A stretch of 64,000 nucleotides of DNA, from positions 94,674 through 158,673 of the forward strand of contig NZ_JAHKPT010000021.1 in the NCBI RefSeq assembly GCF_018860635.1, in the 5' to 3' direction. Below, in pieces: positions 17,867 through 27,030 of this stretch (its first letter is position 1; every line of letters starts with the position of its first letter). Source of the DNA: Aliiglaciecola lipolytica (GTDB lineage: Bacteria; Pseudomonadota; Gammaproteobacteria; Enterobacterales; Alteromonadaceae). The notes beneath the pieces are model-generated. The model ran no database searches. It saw only the letters and a program-made list of their open reading frames with translations, and was not told where the DNA came from. The position numbers were made by a program, and so were the translations under genes.

Positions 17867-18952
17867 ATGTATGAAAATTATTATGGACTCTCGTCGAAGC
17901 CTTTCCAACTTACACCTGATCCTAGTTTCTTTTTTGCCAGTAAATGGCACAAAAGAGCTATGTCTTATCTTCAATATGGATTGTCGCAGGCGGAAGGATT
18001 TATCGTAATTACTGGTGATATAGGTACCGGTAAAACAACTATTGCTAATAGTCTTCTTGATAACATCGAAGATGATATTGTGGCTGCACAAATTGTGACG
18101 CCAAAGCTGTCGCCAGATGAATTAGTAAAAATGGTTGCTAGTAAATTTGAAGTCGATACGTTAAATAAAACCAAAGCTGACATTCTAAAAGACTTGGAAA
18201 AGTACTTATTTGATTTGCACAAGTTAGGCAAGCGAGCACTGTTGATTGTGGATGAGGCGCAAAACTTACCGTTGGAAACAATTGAAGAGTTGCGAATGCT
18301 GTCGAACTTTCAACAACAAGGTAAACCATTGCTACAGAGCTTTTTATTGGGGCAAGAAGAATTGCAACCGATTCTAAGAGCACCCAATATGGAGCAGTTT
18401 CGTCAGCGTATTGTTGCATCATGTCATCTTGCGCCTCTCAATGAACCCGAGTGCAGGGAATATATTGAGTACCGCTTAAAACATGCGGGTTTAGAAAATG
18501 ACAAACTGTTTGCAGACGGTGCCTTTGACAAAATATATCAATTTACCAACGGCGTTCCTCGCCGAATAAATACACTAATGGATCGAATTCTTTTATATGG
18601 ATTTTTAGAAGAGCTGACGTATTTAGATGAAAAGGCGGTTGATACCGTGACTGCAGAAGTGGCTGATGAAATGTTCCGTCCCGAAGAGGGGACAGGGGTA
18701 ACACCATTGCCTGCTGCAGGACAACCGCAGCCCAAAGCCCCCGAACCAAAGACTGACGGTGGGGCTGAGGTGATGTCTGAGTTGACACCTGATGGCAGAG
18801 TCAAAGATGTACAATATTACAAAACCATGTTGAATGAATTGACTGACGCATTAGATAACGCTATCAGCCATAAAATAAAATTGACTCGCTATATCGACAA
18901 TTTATTAAAGAAAAAATATAAAACTTATGTTCGCTTGAAATCGGATGACTAA
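17867..18952 (+). CDS. XrtA-associated AAA ATPase (TIGR03015 type)
   Basis: A 361-aa ExeA/GspA-like ATPase typical of exosortase A loci. The hallmark N-terminus YYGLSSKPFQLTPDPSFFF is present, then Walker A GDIGTGKTT (50-58), Walker B LLIVDEAQN (D129, E130) and an FRQR arginine region. The C-terminal 100 residues are Pro-rich and then coiled, without a membrane helix. Its exact job in polysaccharide export is unknown. ATG after AGGTGA. It is alone on the plus strand, while the rest of the export genes run toward it on the minus strand, so it is not in one operon with them. Confidence 0.92.
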   Translation: MYENYYGLSSKPFQLTPDPSFFFASKWHKRAMSYLQYGLSQAEGFIVITGDIGTGKTTIANSLLDNIEDDIVAAQIVTPKLSPDELVKMVASKFEVDTLNKTKADILKDLEKYLFDLHKLGKRALLIVDEAQNLPLETIEELRMLSNFQQQGKPLLQSFLLGQEELQPILRAPNMEQFRQRIVASCHLAPLNEPECREYIEYRLKHAGLENDKLFADGAFDKIYQFTNGVPRRINTLMDRILLYGFLEELTYLDEKAVDTVTAEVADEMFRPEEGTGVTPLPAAGQPQPKAPEPKTDGGAEVMSELTPDGRVKDVQYYKTMLNELTDALDNAISHKIKLTRYIDNLLKKKYKTYVRLKSDD

Positions 18953-18964
18953 AAACTAGACCTG

Positions 18965-19053
18965 AAATTTCAACTAATTGATTGAATTAATAGGTAAATT
19001 GTTTAAAAATGTTGTTTTACAATTTTACCTATGAAATTAATTGGTTGAAATTT
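18965..19053. repeat. Long imperfect inverted repeat
   Basis: The left arm starts AAATTTCAACTAATT (18965) and includes TAGGTAAATTGT (18991-19002). The right arm runs ACAATTTTACCTA (19019-19031) to AATTGGTTGAAATTT (19039-19053). The arms pair over about 30 bp with a few mismatches and a small internal loop; the terminal loop is about 16 nt. It lies just after the XrtA ATPase and before the 54-aa gene. It could be a terminator or attenuator, a cruciform-type site or a small miniature-element remnant; no flanking target duplication was found by eye. Confidence 0.6.
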
Positions 19054-19121
19054 GAACTAATTGTGTGTATTAATCTCTAATAGTTCTGGAGTATTTATTT
19101 TACCGATATTTTGGGGGAGCC

Positions 19122-19286
19122 ATGAGACCGTTAAAAAGTACAGGAAACAGTGGGGCTAGATTTCACGACCAATTTAGAAATAGAAGAAAGGCGTATTTTC
19201 ACGGTAAATATAATCGAGAAATATTTACCGTATTAATTGCTGTATCTATCTTAAGTTGGGTTTTGGCTAGCGCTAAAGTTATTTGA
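19122..19286 (+). CDS. 54-aa single-helix membrane microprotein
   Basis: A short ORF: ATG at 19122, TGA at 19284-19286. The first 33 residues are strongly basic (RNRRKAYFHGKYNR), and the rest is one hydrophobic helix, IFTVLIAVSILSWVLASA, ending AKVI. The layout suggests a type II or tail-anchored inner-membrane peptide with a basic cytoplasmic side. The run GGGGGAG stands directly before the ATG (2-3 nt spacing, short but strong). I know no family. There is no PEP-CTERM motif (no Pro-Glu-Pro before the helix and no Arg cluster after it), so it is not an obvious exosortase substrate. Its position between the XrtA ATPase and the export operon is the only context. Confidence 0.55.
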   Translation: MRPLKSTGNSGARFHDQFRNRRKAYFHGKYNREIFTVLIAVSILSWVLASAKVI

Positions 19287-19688
19287 CAGAACCTTACCGC
19301 GCTCATTGATTAAAACTAAAGAAATATTAGTTGAGTGACTGTTGAGGGAAGTTAGCTATTGGCTGTGGATTTATCGGTCGATTAATCCTCCGTGTGTCCC
19401 ATTTTCTCGGTAATTAATTCCTAAAAACGTATTTATAACGCAGGCAGTATTTATTTATCTTATTTTGGTTTGAAGTTACTTTGATGTGTAAAAATAAAGA
19501 TATATACATTACAGCTGAATTAAGAGATGAGGAACTAGCATTGAGTTCTTAACAATAATTTACCCTCGTATTAAGAACTATCCTCTTTAACACTTCTATT
19601 TTCGCCGCAGTTGACTAATCTTAAATTACTATAACTTTAAATCAATGTTAGTTTAAGTTAAGTCGAGACTTATACACCAACCGCAGAA
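19287..19688. other. Gene-free intergenic stretch
   Basis: About 400 bp, AT-rich, without a convincing ORF. The only structure I see is an inverted repeat, GTTCTTAA (19545-19552) and TTAAGAAC (19571-19578), with an outer GAGGA/TCCTC pair. Lying downstream of the minus-strand export operon, it may be that operon's terminator, but there is no T tract. Confidence 0.4.
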
Positions 19689-21302
19689 TTAAAACAGTTT
19701 GTATTTTAGCTGCAATGAAATTCGGTCAGAATCAAAATCCCGATTTTGCACGGGGGAGCGACGAAGTGTATGTTGATAACTAATCGTAGCGTTGAGATCT
19801 CGATTTATTTTTCGAGTGAAGTTGATATTTGCACTTAATACTTCGTCGTTATCTGCGCTCAATCTATCTTCATCTACTGTATTATCAAAACGAGTGTAAG
19901 TTAAAGAACCGCTAAGAGTCGACTTACGATTCATTTGTAAGCTGTTATTCAACGATATGGTTTGGGTTTGCTGTTCCCGTGAGCCGTCTAAATATTCTGT
20001 ATTTGTATTTCTAAACGTCAGGTTAGAATTTACTTTACGGAAGCTGTAACCAATATTTGCTATAAAACTTTTTCTTAGTATTTCGGCTTCACTAATTTCA
20101 GGAACAATAAAACTGAAGTTCGAATATTCTTCCCCAGGTTGCAGCTCATAATTTATAGAGGGTGGCTGAAAGCACTGCAATATATCACTAGATCCAATAG
20201 GGCAAACAAAAGAACCGGTAATAACGTCACCCGCAATTAACCGCGTGTAGTTAGTTACATCTTCTTCATAAGTTATTTCGGTACGAATTTTTCTAGTTTT
20301 ATGACTTAGCCCTAAGCTACCACTTTCTCCATAAAATCGGCGTCCGTATTCTCCGTGTATAGATGTTCTTGAAGTGAAGCGCCAATTAAATTTCAGGCCC
20401 AAGAAACCTTGGGTTTCATCCTCGTCTCTCGTGGAACGATTGTAAGTCACATCGATAAAGCGCTGTGCAGAATGATACCAAGATAAACCTAAACCATAAC
20501 TATTGTAATCAAAGTTACTTGTAGAATCTGTATCAGTACTACTAATTTCATTTTTTTCACTTTGCCCGGTGAATACCAGGTTCAATTCGCTAAACAAACC
20601 TACTCTAAAATCGCCTTGATACATTTGTGATATAGAATCGTTGAAACCAGAACCATTTGTTTCATTGTAGGTACCAACAAGGTTCCAGTTAACTAATTTT
20701 ACTTCATCACCAGAGTAGATTTGAGCATTTAAGGATGTATTGTCACTGTCCAATTTACTATCGGTATAAACTTGTCTATCACTTTTTACATTGGAATAAC
20801 TGCCGCCCATTCCTAAACCAATCCAATCCCCTTGACTCAAATTAAGATTGAAACTGGCAGTATTTCTTTGCGTTTTAGATAACTCTTGGCTTCCAAATAA
20901 CTCATCATTTACCAAAGCGTTTCCTGCAATGGTATTATTATATGACTGCGCACCAACTGCCGAGAGAGTAAGCACATTTTCTATCACATTTAATCGACCG
21001 TTATAATCAAAACTGGTAAAGGTATTGTTTTGATTAAGTTCGATATCACTAGCTCCACCACTAGCATTATTGTTAACTTTGATATATTTAACGTTCGCAG
21101 CGCCTTGTACTTTTTTAGCTGTGTACACGGCTCCCAAAGAGGGTTGCAAGGTTAAAATATTGGACTTACGACGAGAAAAAGCCTCAGATTTAGACGAGTC
21201 ATTTACATAAGACGCCATAAAATTAGAATTGAATTTTAACTCAGCATTGGCTAGCGTTGAAAAAGCAAGCGTTCCAGATGCAAAAACATAAACTAATTTC
21301 AA
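19689..21302 (-). CDS. XrtA-associated outer-membrane beta-barrel protein (TIGR03016 type)
   Basis: A 537-aa protein with a signal peptide (about 1-20, FASGTLAFSTLANA) and then a long series of alternating-hydrophobic strands ending in ISLQLKYKLF, an outer-membrane C-terminal signature with terminal Phe. This matches the PEP-CTERM-locus outer-membrane family. It is probably the outer-membrane component or partner of polysaccharide export, replacing a classic Wza barrel; that role is inferred. It is last in the minus-strand operon, 12 bp after the tyrosine kinase gene. Confidence 0.85.
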   Translation of the reverse strand: MKLVYVFASGTLAFSTLANAELKFNSNFMASYVNDSSKSEAFSRRKSNILTLQPSLGAVYTAKKVQGAANVKYIKVNNNASGGASDIELNQNNTFTSFDYNGRLNVIENVLTLSAVGAQSYNNTIAGNALVNDELFGSQELSKTQRNTASFNLNLSQGDWIGLGMGGSYSNVKSDRQVYTDSKLDSDNTSLNAQIYSGDEVKLVNWNLVGTYNETNGSGFNDSISQMYQGDFRVGLFSELNLVFTGQSEKNEISSTDTDSTSNFDYNSYGLGLSWYHSAQRFIDVTYNRSTRDEDETQGFLGLKFNWRFTSRTSIHGEYGRRFYGESGSLGLSHKTRKIRTEITYEEDVTNYTRLIAGDVITGSFVCPIGSSDILQCFQPPSINYELQPGEEYSNFSFIVPEISEAEILRKSFIANIGYSFRKVNSNLTFRNTNTEYLDGSREQQTQTISLNNSLQMNRKSTLSGSLTYTRFDNTVDEDRLSADNDEVLSANINFTRKINRDLNATISYQHTLRRSPVQNRDFDSDRISLQLKYKLF

Positions 21303-21314
21303 AATTCTTCCCTA

Positions 21315-22334
21315 CTACTTTTTCTCATCGCTACCATAGTAATAACCGTAATATCCTGCACCGTTACTATTATTTTGTTTAGACTTATTAAGCACAAATC
21401 CTTTAGCCATGTCTGGATTAAGATGCTCAACGGCTTGGGATAATCTATTTAATGAGGTTTTGCCTTCCTGCACTACAACCACAGCTTGCCCTGCTAGATT
21501 CGCTAATATGGCAGTTTCGTTTATGCCCAATAAAGGAGGACTGTCTATGATTACAACACGGTCTGGATAACGATTTGCAAACTCACTCACGGACTCCAAC
21601 ATTTTTTCACTGGCCAAAAGCTCGGTAGACAAATGGTGAGACTTACCCGCAGGGATGATTCTCAAAGTATCTAAGCTGGTATGATGAATAACGTCTGCTA
21701 AATCATCTACTTCCCCTAACAAATACTCCATTAAACCACTTTCAAATGGTTGATCGATAGTTTTCATTACACTGGGTCTAAGCACATCTGCATCAACCAG
21801 TAACACTGTTTTATCTTGTTCCAAGGCTATACTTAACGCTAAGTTAATGGCCGTAAATGTCTTGCCTTCATTTGGGTTCGGACTCGTTACCATCACAATA
21901 TTTGCGTTGGTCAAAGTTTTTGACAAAGGACCAAAAGCGTTACTCAAAACTTTACGTTTTATCGCGCGATATTCTTCATTGATGGTATTGCGTCCCATAT
22001 TAGAGACAAAACCTTCTTTTTGAATATGGGTTAAAGGAATAAATTTTTCCTTTGACGTCTCGTAGGACAATACTTCTGGCTCTTTATCAGATATAACAGG
22101 CTCTTGTCTTTCATCTGTTTGTGTAAGAGTGTCGCTTTGTTGAGCTGCTGAGCTCTCATTTTTAATATCTATATCAGTTTTAGACTCTAAACCACTGTTT
22201 TCACTGCTTGCCTCACTCTTAGCGTTTTGGGCTATTTGCTGGGCTTTTTCTTGAGCTGCTTCTAGAGTTGATTTCTCTGAATTCTCAGCCTTCAATTGTT
22301 TATTCTTTTGTAGTGCTTTTTCTATAGTACTCAT
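21315..22334 (-). CDS. XrtA-associated tyrosine autokinase (TIGR03018 type)
   Basis: A 339-aa bacterial tyrosine kinase of the BY-kinase type, acting on capsule or EPS chain-length control. A charged, low-complexity N-terminal 90 residues precede the kinase fold: Walker A SPNPNEGKT (151-159), Walker A' LLVDADVLRPS (about 177-187) and Walker B VVIIDSPPLL (about 255). The C-terminus carries a tyrosine cluster (Y328, Y329, Y331-Y333), the expected autophosphorylation site. It overlaps the chain-length gene by 4 bp (ATGA), so the two are translationally coupled, as expected for a kinase with its membrane activator. Confidence 0.94.
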   Translation of the reverse strand: MSTIEKALQKNKQLKAENSEKSTLEAAQEKAQQIAQNAKSEASSENSGLESKTDIDIKNESSAAQQSDTLTQTDERQEPVISDKEPEVLSYETSKEKFIPLTHIQKEGFVSNMGRNTINEEYRAIKRKVLSNAFGPLSKTLTNANIVMVTSPNPNEGKTFTAINLALSIALEQDKTVLLVDADVLRPSVMKTIDQPFESGLMEYLLGEVDDLADVIHHTSLDTLRIIPAGKSHHLSTELLASEKMLESVSEFANRYPDRVVIIDSPPLLGINETAILANLAGQAVVVVQEGKTSLNRLSQAVEHLNPDMAKGFVLNKSKQNNSNGAGYYGYYYGSDEKK

Positions 22335-23935
22335 ATCAAATTCCCCAAAAGATAAATAGGCAATCTACCGTACACAATATCAGCATAGACTAATCCAATA
22401 AATATCAACAATAATGCAAGGCTTGAAGCACTAAATACAAGCATTCTACGCCGATCTACCTTAGCGATAGCCTTTGCATCGATATGGGAAACTTTACCAA
22501 ATACAGGAATACCAAAATTACTTACTAATTGACTAGGACTAAGTACAACAGGGTTAATTTGGCTAACTAAAAACGCGATACCAAGACCTGTGCCAAAACC
22601 GACAAATAAAATCATTGAATAAAACAATATTCTATTTGGCCCAGAAGGTTTGGTAGGCAGGGTAGGAGGATCGATTACACGAAACTGTACATCATCGGAA
22701 GTTGCTTCAGCTTTACGTGATAGTTCAGCTTGTTCACGGCGACTTATTAACTCGAGGTATTTTTCCCGAGTAATTTCATAATCTCGGTTGAGACCTTGAG
22801 CTTCCGCTTCAATTTGCGGAACTAAATCAACAATCTTCTCTAACTCGGCGATCTTCGCTCGAATATTATCAGCTCGAACATTCAGTTGAGATAATTGGCC
22901 TTCATACTGTGCAACAGAAAGTTTTAATTCTTGATAAACGGGATTTTGGTTAATATTCCCAAATTGACTGTAGGAGCCAGTTTCTTCAGCCACATCACTT
23001 AAACTTTTTATATGCGCTTCACGTTCGTCATATAAATTCTCAAGTAAGTTTTTGGTTTTGACGACTTCAGGGTGAATTTCTGTGTATTGGATAAGTAAGT
23101 CATCAATGCTACTTTCAAGGGCTGCAATTCGATTATCATACTTAGTAGAAATCGAAGGAGCCACACGAGAATCTGGGGCTGCCAAACCGAAAACTGGAGC
23201 CTCGCCAATCATTTGCGCTTTAGCCGCTTCTAATTGGGAGTTAAGTTCTAAAATGCGTAATTCAGTGGACTGTAGTTCACTTATTTGACGTTGTAATTGA
23301 CTGTAATAGTCACGGCTAGAGCCTGGGGCACGGTCAATGCGGCTAACTTTAAAGGCTGCTAATCGTTGTTCAGCTTCTTCAAGTCGTTGCTCGTATTCCT
23401 CAATTTGGCGATTAATAAACTCTTCTGCAGAGTCACTACTTTGGCGATTGTTGCCTAACGAGTTTTCGACAAATTCATTGAGTGTTATTTGAACGATTTT
23501 TTGCGCTAGTTCAGGGGAAGGGGAATTATATCTGATACTATAAATATTCTGCTCAGCAGTACTATTGAGCTTAATATCCCTGCGCATGTTATTTATCAAG
23601 TCATCCATTTCAGCTTGGGTGGTCACGGTAATGTCAAGATCCGCTTCCCTGGCTATTTTTTCTAAATTTGGACGACTCAATAAGGTTCGCGCTACAAGAT
23701 TAACTTGTTCACTGGGGTTATTGTATACAGCGAGCCCCCTCAAAAGTGGACGTAACAAGCTACTGGTATCAACAAATAAACGCGCAGATGATGCATATTG
23801 GTCTGGTAAATTAGCCACATATGCCCATCCGAGTGGACATATTAACCAAGTCGATATGATGATATAGCGTTTCTTTATCCAGACACCTTTTACATAGGTG
23901 TGGATTTGATCTATCGCTTCCTGAATTCCTAACAT
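22331..23935 (-). CDS. XrtA-system polysaccharide chain-length determinant (Wzz-like, TIGR03007 type)
   Basis: A 534-aa polysaccharide co-polymerase. TM1 is at about 22-42 (YIIISTWLICPLGWAYVA), then a periplasmic Wzz domain (SARLFVDTSSLLRPLLRGLAV) and a long coiled coil (about 165-400, EEFINRQIEEYEQRLEEAEQ). The Pro-rich PPTLPTKPSGPNR precedes TM2 (about 435-458). Unusually for simple Wzz proteins, a third hydrophobic helix lies near the C-terminus (VFSASSLALLLIFIGLVYA). It sets polymer length together with the tyrosine kinase encoded next. Confidence 0.93.
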   Translation of the reverse strand: MLGIQEAIDQIHTYVKGVWIKKRYIIISTWLICPLGWAYVANLPDQYASSARLFVDTSSLLRPLLRGLAVYNNPSEQVNLVARTLLSRPNLEKIAREADLDITVTTQAEMDDLINNMRRDIKLNSTAEQNIYSIRYNSPSPELAQKIVQITLNEFVENSLGNNRQSSDSAEEFINRQIEEYEQRLEEAEQRLAAFKVSRIDRAPGSSRDYYSQLQRQISELQSTELRILELNSQLEAAKAQMIGEAPVFGLAAPDSRVAPSISTKYDNRIAALESSIDDLLIQYTEIHPEVVKTKNLLENLYDEREAHIKSLSDVAEETGSYSQFGNINQNPVYQELKLSVAQYEGQLSQLNVRADNIRAKIAELEKIVDLVPQIEAEAQGLNRDYEITREKYLELISRREQAELSRKAEATSDDVQFRVIDPPTLPTKPSGPNRILFYSMILFVGFGTGLGIAFLVSQINPVVLSPSQLVSNFGIPVFGKVSHIDAKAIAKVDRRRMLVFSASSLALLLIFIGLVYADIVYGRLPIYLLGNLI

Positions 23936-23985
23936 AGATAAGTCTTTTTAACCTTTAATTTACTAATTATTACTAACTGTAAAGC

Positions 23986-24621
23986 CTAAAACCAAGCTTC
24001 TGGAATAATTAATATGTCACCGGGAAGGATATCTACATTGTCTGAAATATTCCCTTCTTTAACCAGTGAATCCAATCTCACTGAGAATTCCTTTTGCTCA
24101 CCATTTACGACTCTGATTAATTTGGCACCGTCTCCGTCTGCAAATTCAGTTAGACCGCCTACTTGAATCATCAAATCCAATAACGTCATGTCCTCAGAGT
24201 AACTAATAGCTCTCGGTGAAGCTGCTTCGCCAACTACTCTAACTTGCTCACTAAAAGGGCCGTTGAAACCACTGACACTGACTGTCACGATAGGATCACG
24301 TATATATTTGCCAAGTTCCTGTTCTAAGTCACGGGCTAGAGCTGTAGGGGTTTTACCGGAAACTGGGATGTCTTCAACCAATGAAGTTGTAATCATGCCA
24401 TCTGGACGAACCAAAAATGATCCGGATACATCTGGGTTACGCCATACAAAAATCGAAAGGTTATCTCCTGGACCGATCAAATAACTGTAGTCGTCTATAT
24501 TCGTGGTTAAAGATGCTCTTGTAGTTGCTTGAGGCAAAGAATTGCCTGAGCTGGTACATGCATTTAACGCCGTAAATGCAGCAGCTGCAATCAATAATTG
24601 AGCTATTCTACTTGCTTTCAT
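23986..24621 (-). CDS. XrtA-system polysaccharide export lipoprotein (Wza-like, TIGR03027 type)
   Basis: A 211-aa outer-membrane export protein. Signal peptide II with lipobox LNAC (Cys about 22). Poly_export domain at about 45-120 (YLIGPGDNLSIFVWRNPDVSG, DIPVSGKTP), then one SLBB-like domain (VRVVGEAASPRAISY, MTLLDLMIQVGGLTEFA) ending VDILPGDILIIPEAWF. It is shorter than E. coli Wza (379 aa) and lacks the C-terminal barrel helix, consistent with the separate beta-barrel protein at the end of the operon. First gene of the minus-strand export operon. Confidence 0.93.
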   Translation of the reverse strand: MKASRIAQLLIAAAAFTALNACTSSGNSLPQATTRASLTTNIDDYSYLIGPGDNLSIFVWRNPDVSGSFLVRPDGMITTSLVEDIPVSGKTPTALARDLEQELGKYIRDPIVTVSVSGFNGPFSEQVRVVGEAASPRAISYSEDMTLLDLMIQVGGLTEFADGDGAKLIRVVNGEQKEFSVRLDSLVKEGNISDNVDILPGDILIIPEAWF

Positions 24622-24661
24622 ATTATGTCTTTCCTATCCAAACAGAAACAAATGTAGCAAA

Positions 24662-24702
24662 TCAGCCATTTACCCGAGCGTTATAATCTCTATAATGGCT
24701 GA
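24662..24702. promoter_or_regulatory. Divergent EPS promoter with 9-bp inverted repeat
   Basis: In the 158-bp gap between the export operon (-) and the biosynthesis operon (+). A perfect inverted repeat, TCAGCCATT (24662-24670) and AATGGCTGA (24694-24702), flanks two perfect TATAAT hexamers (24682-24687 and 24691-24696). The complementary strand reads TATAGA and TTATAA, so promoters could fire both ways. The layout suggests a dimeric regulator controlling the whole locus. No -35 is convincing. Confidence 0.5.
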
Positions 24703-24779
24703 CCAGAAAAGTTAGTCTATCTCAAATAATTCGTTTAGCATATGATAAATTTAGCAAAAAAATCCATAGGTAAGAGCTA

Positions 24780-26189
24780 ATGGCAGCGACCAACAAACAA
24801 AATAAAAGGTCCAATGCTCTTGTTCTCGCAGAAGCAGTGATCGTTTCTTATTCTGCGTACTTAGCAAACTTTTTAGTAGTGAGTATTCTAGATGTAGAAT
24901 CTCCAAGCATTTTAAAACTAGCGGCTAATATCTCTCTTATGACCTTTTTAGTGTTGGTTTCATCTCTCTCTGTGGGATTGTATGAAGCCAAATTAAGAGA
25001 AACCTTCCGTGGCATTATAAGACGAATCTTTGTTAGCTTAGCCCTAACTTATTTCGTTGTAGAAGTAATAACCAGTACCTTTATGGAAGAGCTGAGGATG
25101 CATCCTTACTTCCTGCCAGTCGCTGCTGGAGTAGTGATTCTATCTCTTGTCACATTCCGTTATTTTACCAATCGTTTAGGTCTACTTGGACTTGGACGTA
25201 CTCGAATCGTGGTAATTGGAGCCGGTGAAAGAGCTTCAATTATTGAAAAAAGAATGCGTAGAGATGTTGATAGGTTGGGATTCGAGTTATTAGGTTTTAT
25301 CCCTATCCCAGGAGACAATCGTGAGGACGGTATCCGTAACGAGCGATTAGTACACGTTAAAATCGATGATAATTTCCGTAATTATGTAATTGATAATGAA
25401 ATTGACGAAATTATTATTGCCTGCGACCAGCGAAGAGGTACCTTACCCATCGAAGTTTTATTTGATTGCAGGTTACGCGGTGTTGAGATTACCGATTTGC
25501 TTGATTTCATGGAACGGGAAACGGGCCAAATTGTGGTGAACTTGATGTATCCGAGTTGGGTGGTATATTCAAATGGATTTAACTCCCAAAACTATTTAAG
25601 AGATATTCTTGAATATGGTATCAATGCCTTTGTGGCGATTTTTGTGATGCTGTTTACCTGGCCTTTCATGTTGCTAACCGCCGTCATTATTTATCTTGAT
25701 GATGGTCGACGTACAGGAACCTCTGTTTTTTATAAGCAAGAGCGAGTGGGCTTAAATGGCAAGCTGTTTAAAATAATAAAGTTCCGCAGCATGCGCCCTG
25801 ACGCCGAAAAAGACGGTGCAAAATGGGCCTCACAAAATGATAGTAGGGTAACTCGTATTGGTGCTTTCATCCGGAAATATCGTATCGACGAATTACCGCA
25901 ATTAATTAATGTGCTGAAAGGCGAAATGGCATTTATTGGCCCTCGTCCAGAACGTCCGCAGTTTGTTGAACAATTAATAAGGGAAATTCCATATTACAAT
26001 CAACGCCATAACGTGAAGCCGGGACTGGCAGGTTGGGCACAACTCAATTATCCTTATGGCGCAAGTGTCGAAGATTCGATGGAAAAGTTAAAATTCGATC
26101 TTTATTACGTGAAACATCAAAGTTTATTGTTAGATATGCTTATTTTTATTCGAACAGTGGAAGTTGTATTGTTCGGAAAGGGACGATGA
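24780..26189 (+). CDS. XrtA-system initiating sugar transferase (TIGR03013 type)
   Basis: A 469-aa polyprenyl-phosphate hexose-1-phosphate transferase that starts repeat-unit synthesis on undecaprenyl phosphate. The N-terminal half has four membrane helices (VIVSYSAYLANFLVVSI to YFLPVAAGVVILSLVTFRYF) and a Rossmann-like domain (TRIVVIGAGERAS). After another helix (about 285-310) comes the catalytic bacterial sugar transferase domain: KIIKFRSMRPDAE, SRVTRIGAFIRKYRIDELPQ, FIGPRPERPQF, VKPGLAGWAQ. First gene of the long plus-strand operon; the deacetylase starts 1 bp after its stop. Confidence 0.95.
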   Translation: MAATNKQNKRSNALVLAEAVIVSYSAYLANFLVVSILDVESPSILKLAANISLMTFLVLVSSLSVGLYEAKLRETFRGIIRRIFVSLALTYFVVEVITSTFMEELRMHPYFLPVAAGVVILSLVTFRYFTNRLGLLGLGRTRIVVIGAGERASIIEKRMRRDVDRLGFELLGFIPIPGDNREDGIRNERLVHVKIDDNFRNYVIDNEIDEIIIACDQRRGTLPIEVLFDCRLRGVEITDLLDFMERETGQIVVNLMYPSWVVYSNGFNSQNYLRDILEYGINAFVAIFVMLFTWPFMLLTAVIIYLDDGRRTGTSVFYKQERVGLNGKLFKIIKFRSMRPDAEKDGAKWASQNDSRVTRIGAFIRKYRIDELPQLINVLKGEMAFIGPRPERPQFVEQLIREIPYYNQRHNVKPGLAGWAQLNYPYGASVEDSMEKLKFDLYYVKHQSLLLDMLIFIRTVEVVLFGKGR

Positions 26190-26190
26190 A

Positions 26191-27030
26191 GTGGTAAAAA
26201 ATACGGCGCTAAATGCTATGACAGTTGATGTTGAAGATTTTTTTCACGTTTCTGCATTCGACTCAATTATCAAGCCTGAAGACTGGGATCAATATAAACC
26301 CCGTGTTGACGCTAATACGCGCAGGTTGCTTGATGTTTTCGCTAAAGCCGATGTGAAGTCTACGTTTTTTGTTCTTGGATGGGTCGCAGAGCTTTATCCG
26401 CAACTGATTAAAGATATTCATGCCCAAGGCCATGAAATTGCTAGCCATGGTTACGCACATCGAAGAGCTTATCAGCAGAACCGTAAAGAACTCACTGCCG
26501 ACATTACCCGCTCAAAAAATCATTTAGAAGATTTAATTGGTGAGCCTGTTATCGGTTATCGGGCACCAAGTTTCTCTATTGGTTATGATAACGAATGGGC
26601 GTTTGAAGTGTTAGCAGAGTTGGGCTTTAAATATAGCTCTAGCACTTATCCGGTTAAACATGATTTGTACGGTACACCTGATTGGCCTAGGTTTGCTTAC
26701 CAACGACCAGAAAATATTATCGAAATTCCTATCCCTACGTTAAAGCTAATGGGCAAACAAATTCCTATTGGAGGTGGGGGCTATTTTCGATTATATCCGT
26801 ATAAAATGACTCGAATGTTAGTGAATCGCTATTTGAGTCAGGAAAAACAACCTTACTCTTTCTATTTTCATCCTTGGGAGATTGATGGTGCGCAGCCAAG
26901 ATTAACTAATGCCCCATTAAAATCGCGTTTTAGACATTATATCAATTTGGATAAAACCGAGGCAAAATTAGAAAGATTACTGGCAGACTTTAATTGGTCA
27001 ACGATGAAAGACGTGTATGGAGTAGCATAA
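26191..27030 (+). CDS. XrtA-system polysaccharide deacetylase (TIGR03006 type)
   Basis: A 279-aa NodB-fold deacetylase. The motifs are AMTVDVEDFFHVSAF (catalytic base and metal Asp), FVLGWVAELYP, GHEIASHGYAHR (metal His pair), GYRAPSFSI and FYFHPWEID. No signal peptide, so it probably acts at the cytoplasmic face or on lipid-linked intermediates. GTG start at 26191 with AAGGGA upstream, just after the preceding TGA at 26187-26189; the frame open upstream lies inside the previous gene. It directly abuts the FemAB gene. Confidence 0.93.
   Translation: MVKNTALNAMTVDVEDFFHVSAFDSIIKPEDWDQYKPRVDANTRRLLDVFAKADVKSTFFVLGWVAELYPQLIKDIHAQGHEIASHGYAHRRAYQQNRKELTADITRSKNHLEDLIGEPVIGYRAPSFSIGYDNEWAFEVLAELGFKYSSSTYPVKHDLYGTPDWPRFAYQRPENIIEIPIPTLKLMGKQIPIGGGGYFRLYPYKMTRMLVNRYLSQEKQPYSFYFHPWEIDGAQPRLTNAPLKSRFRHYINLDKTEAKLERLLADFNWSTMKDVYGVA

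Noticed and set aside
19122-19286. 54-aa protein as a PEP-CTERM exosortase substrate
   Set aside because: It has a helix near the C-terminus but no Pro-Glu-Pro before it and no Arg cluster after it, so it does not meet the motif.
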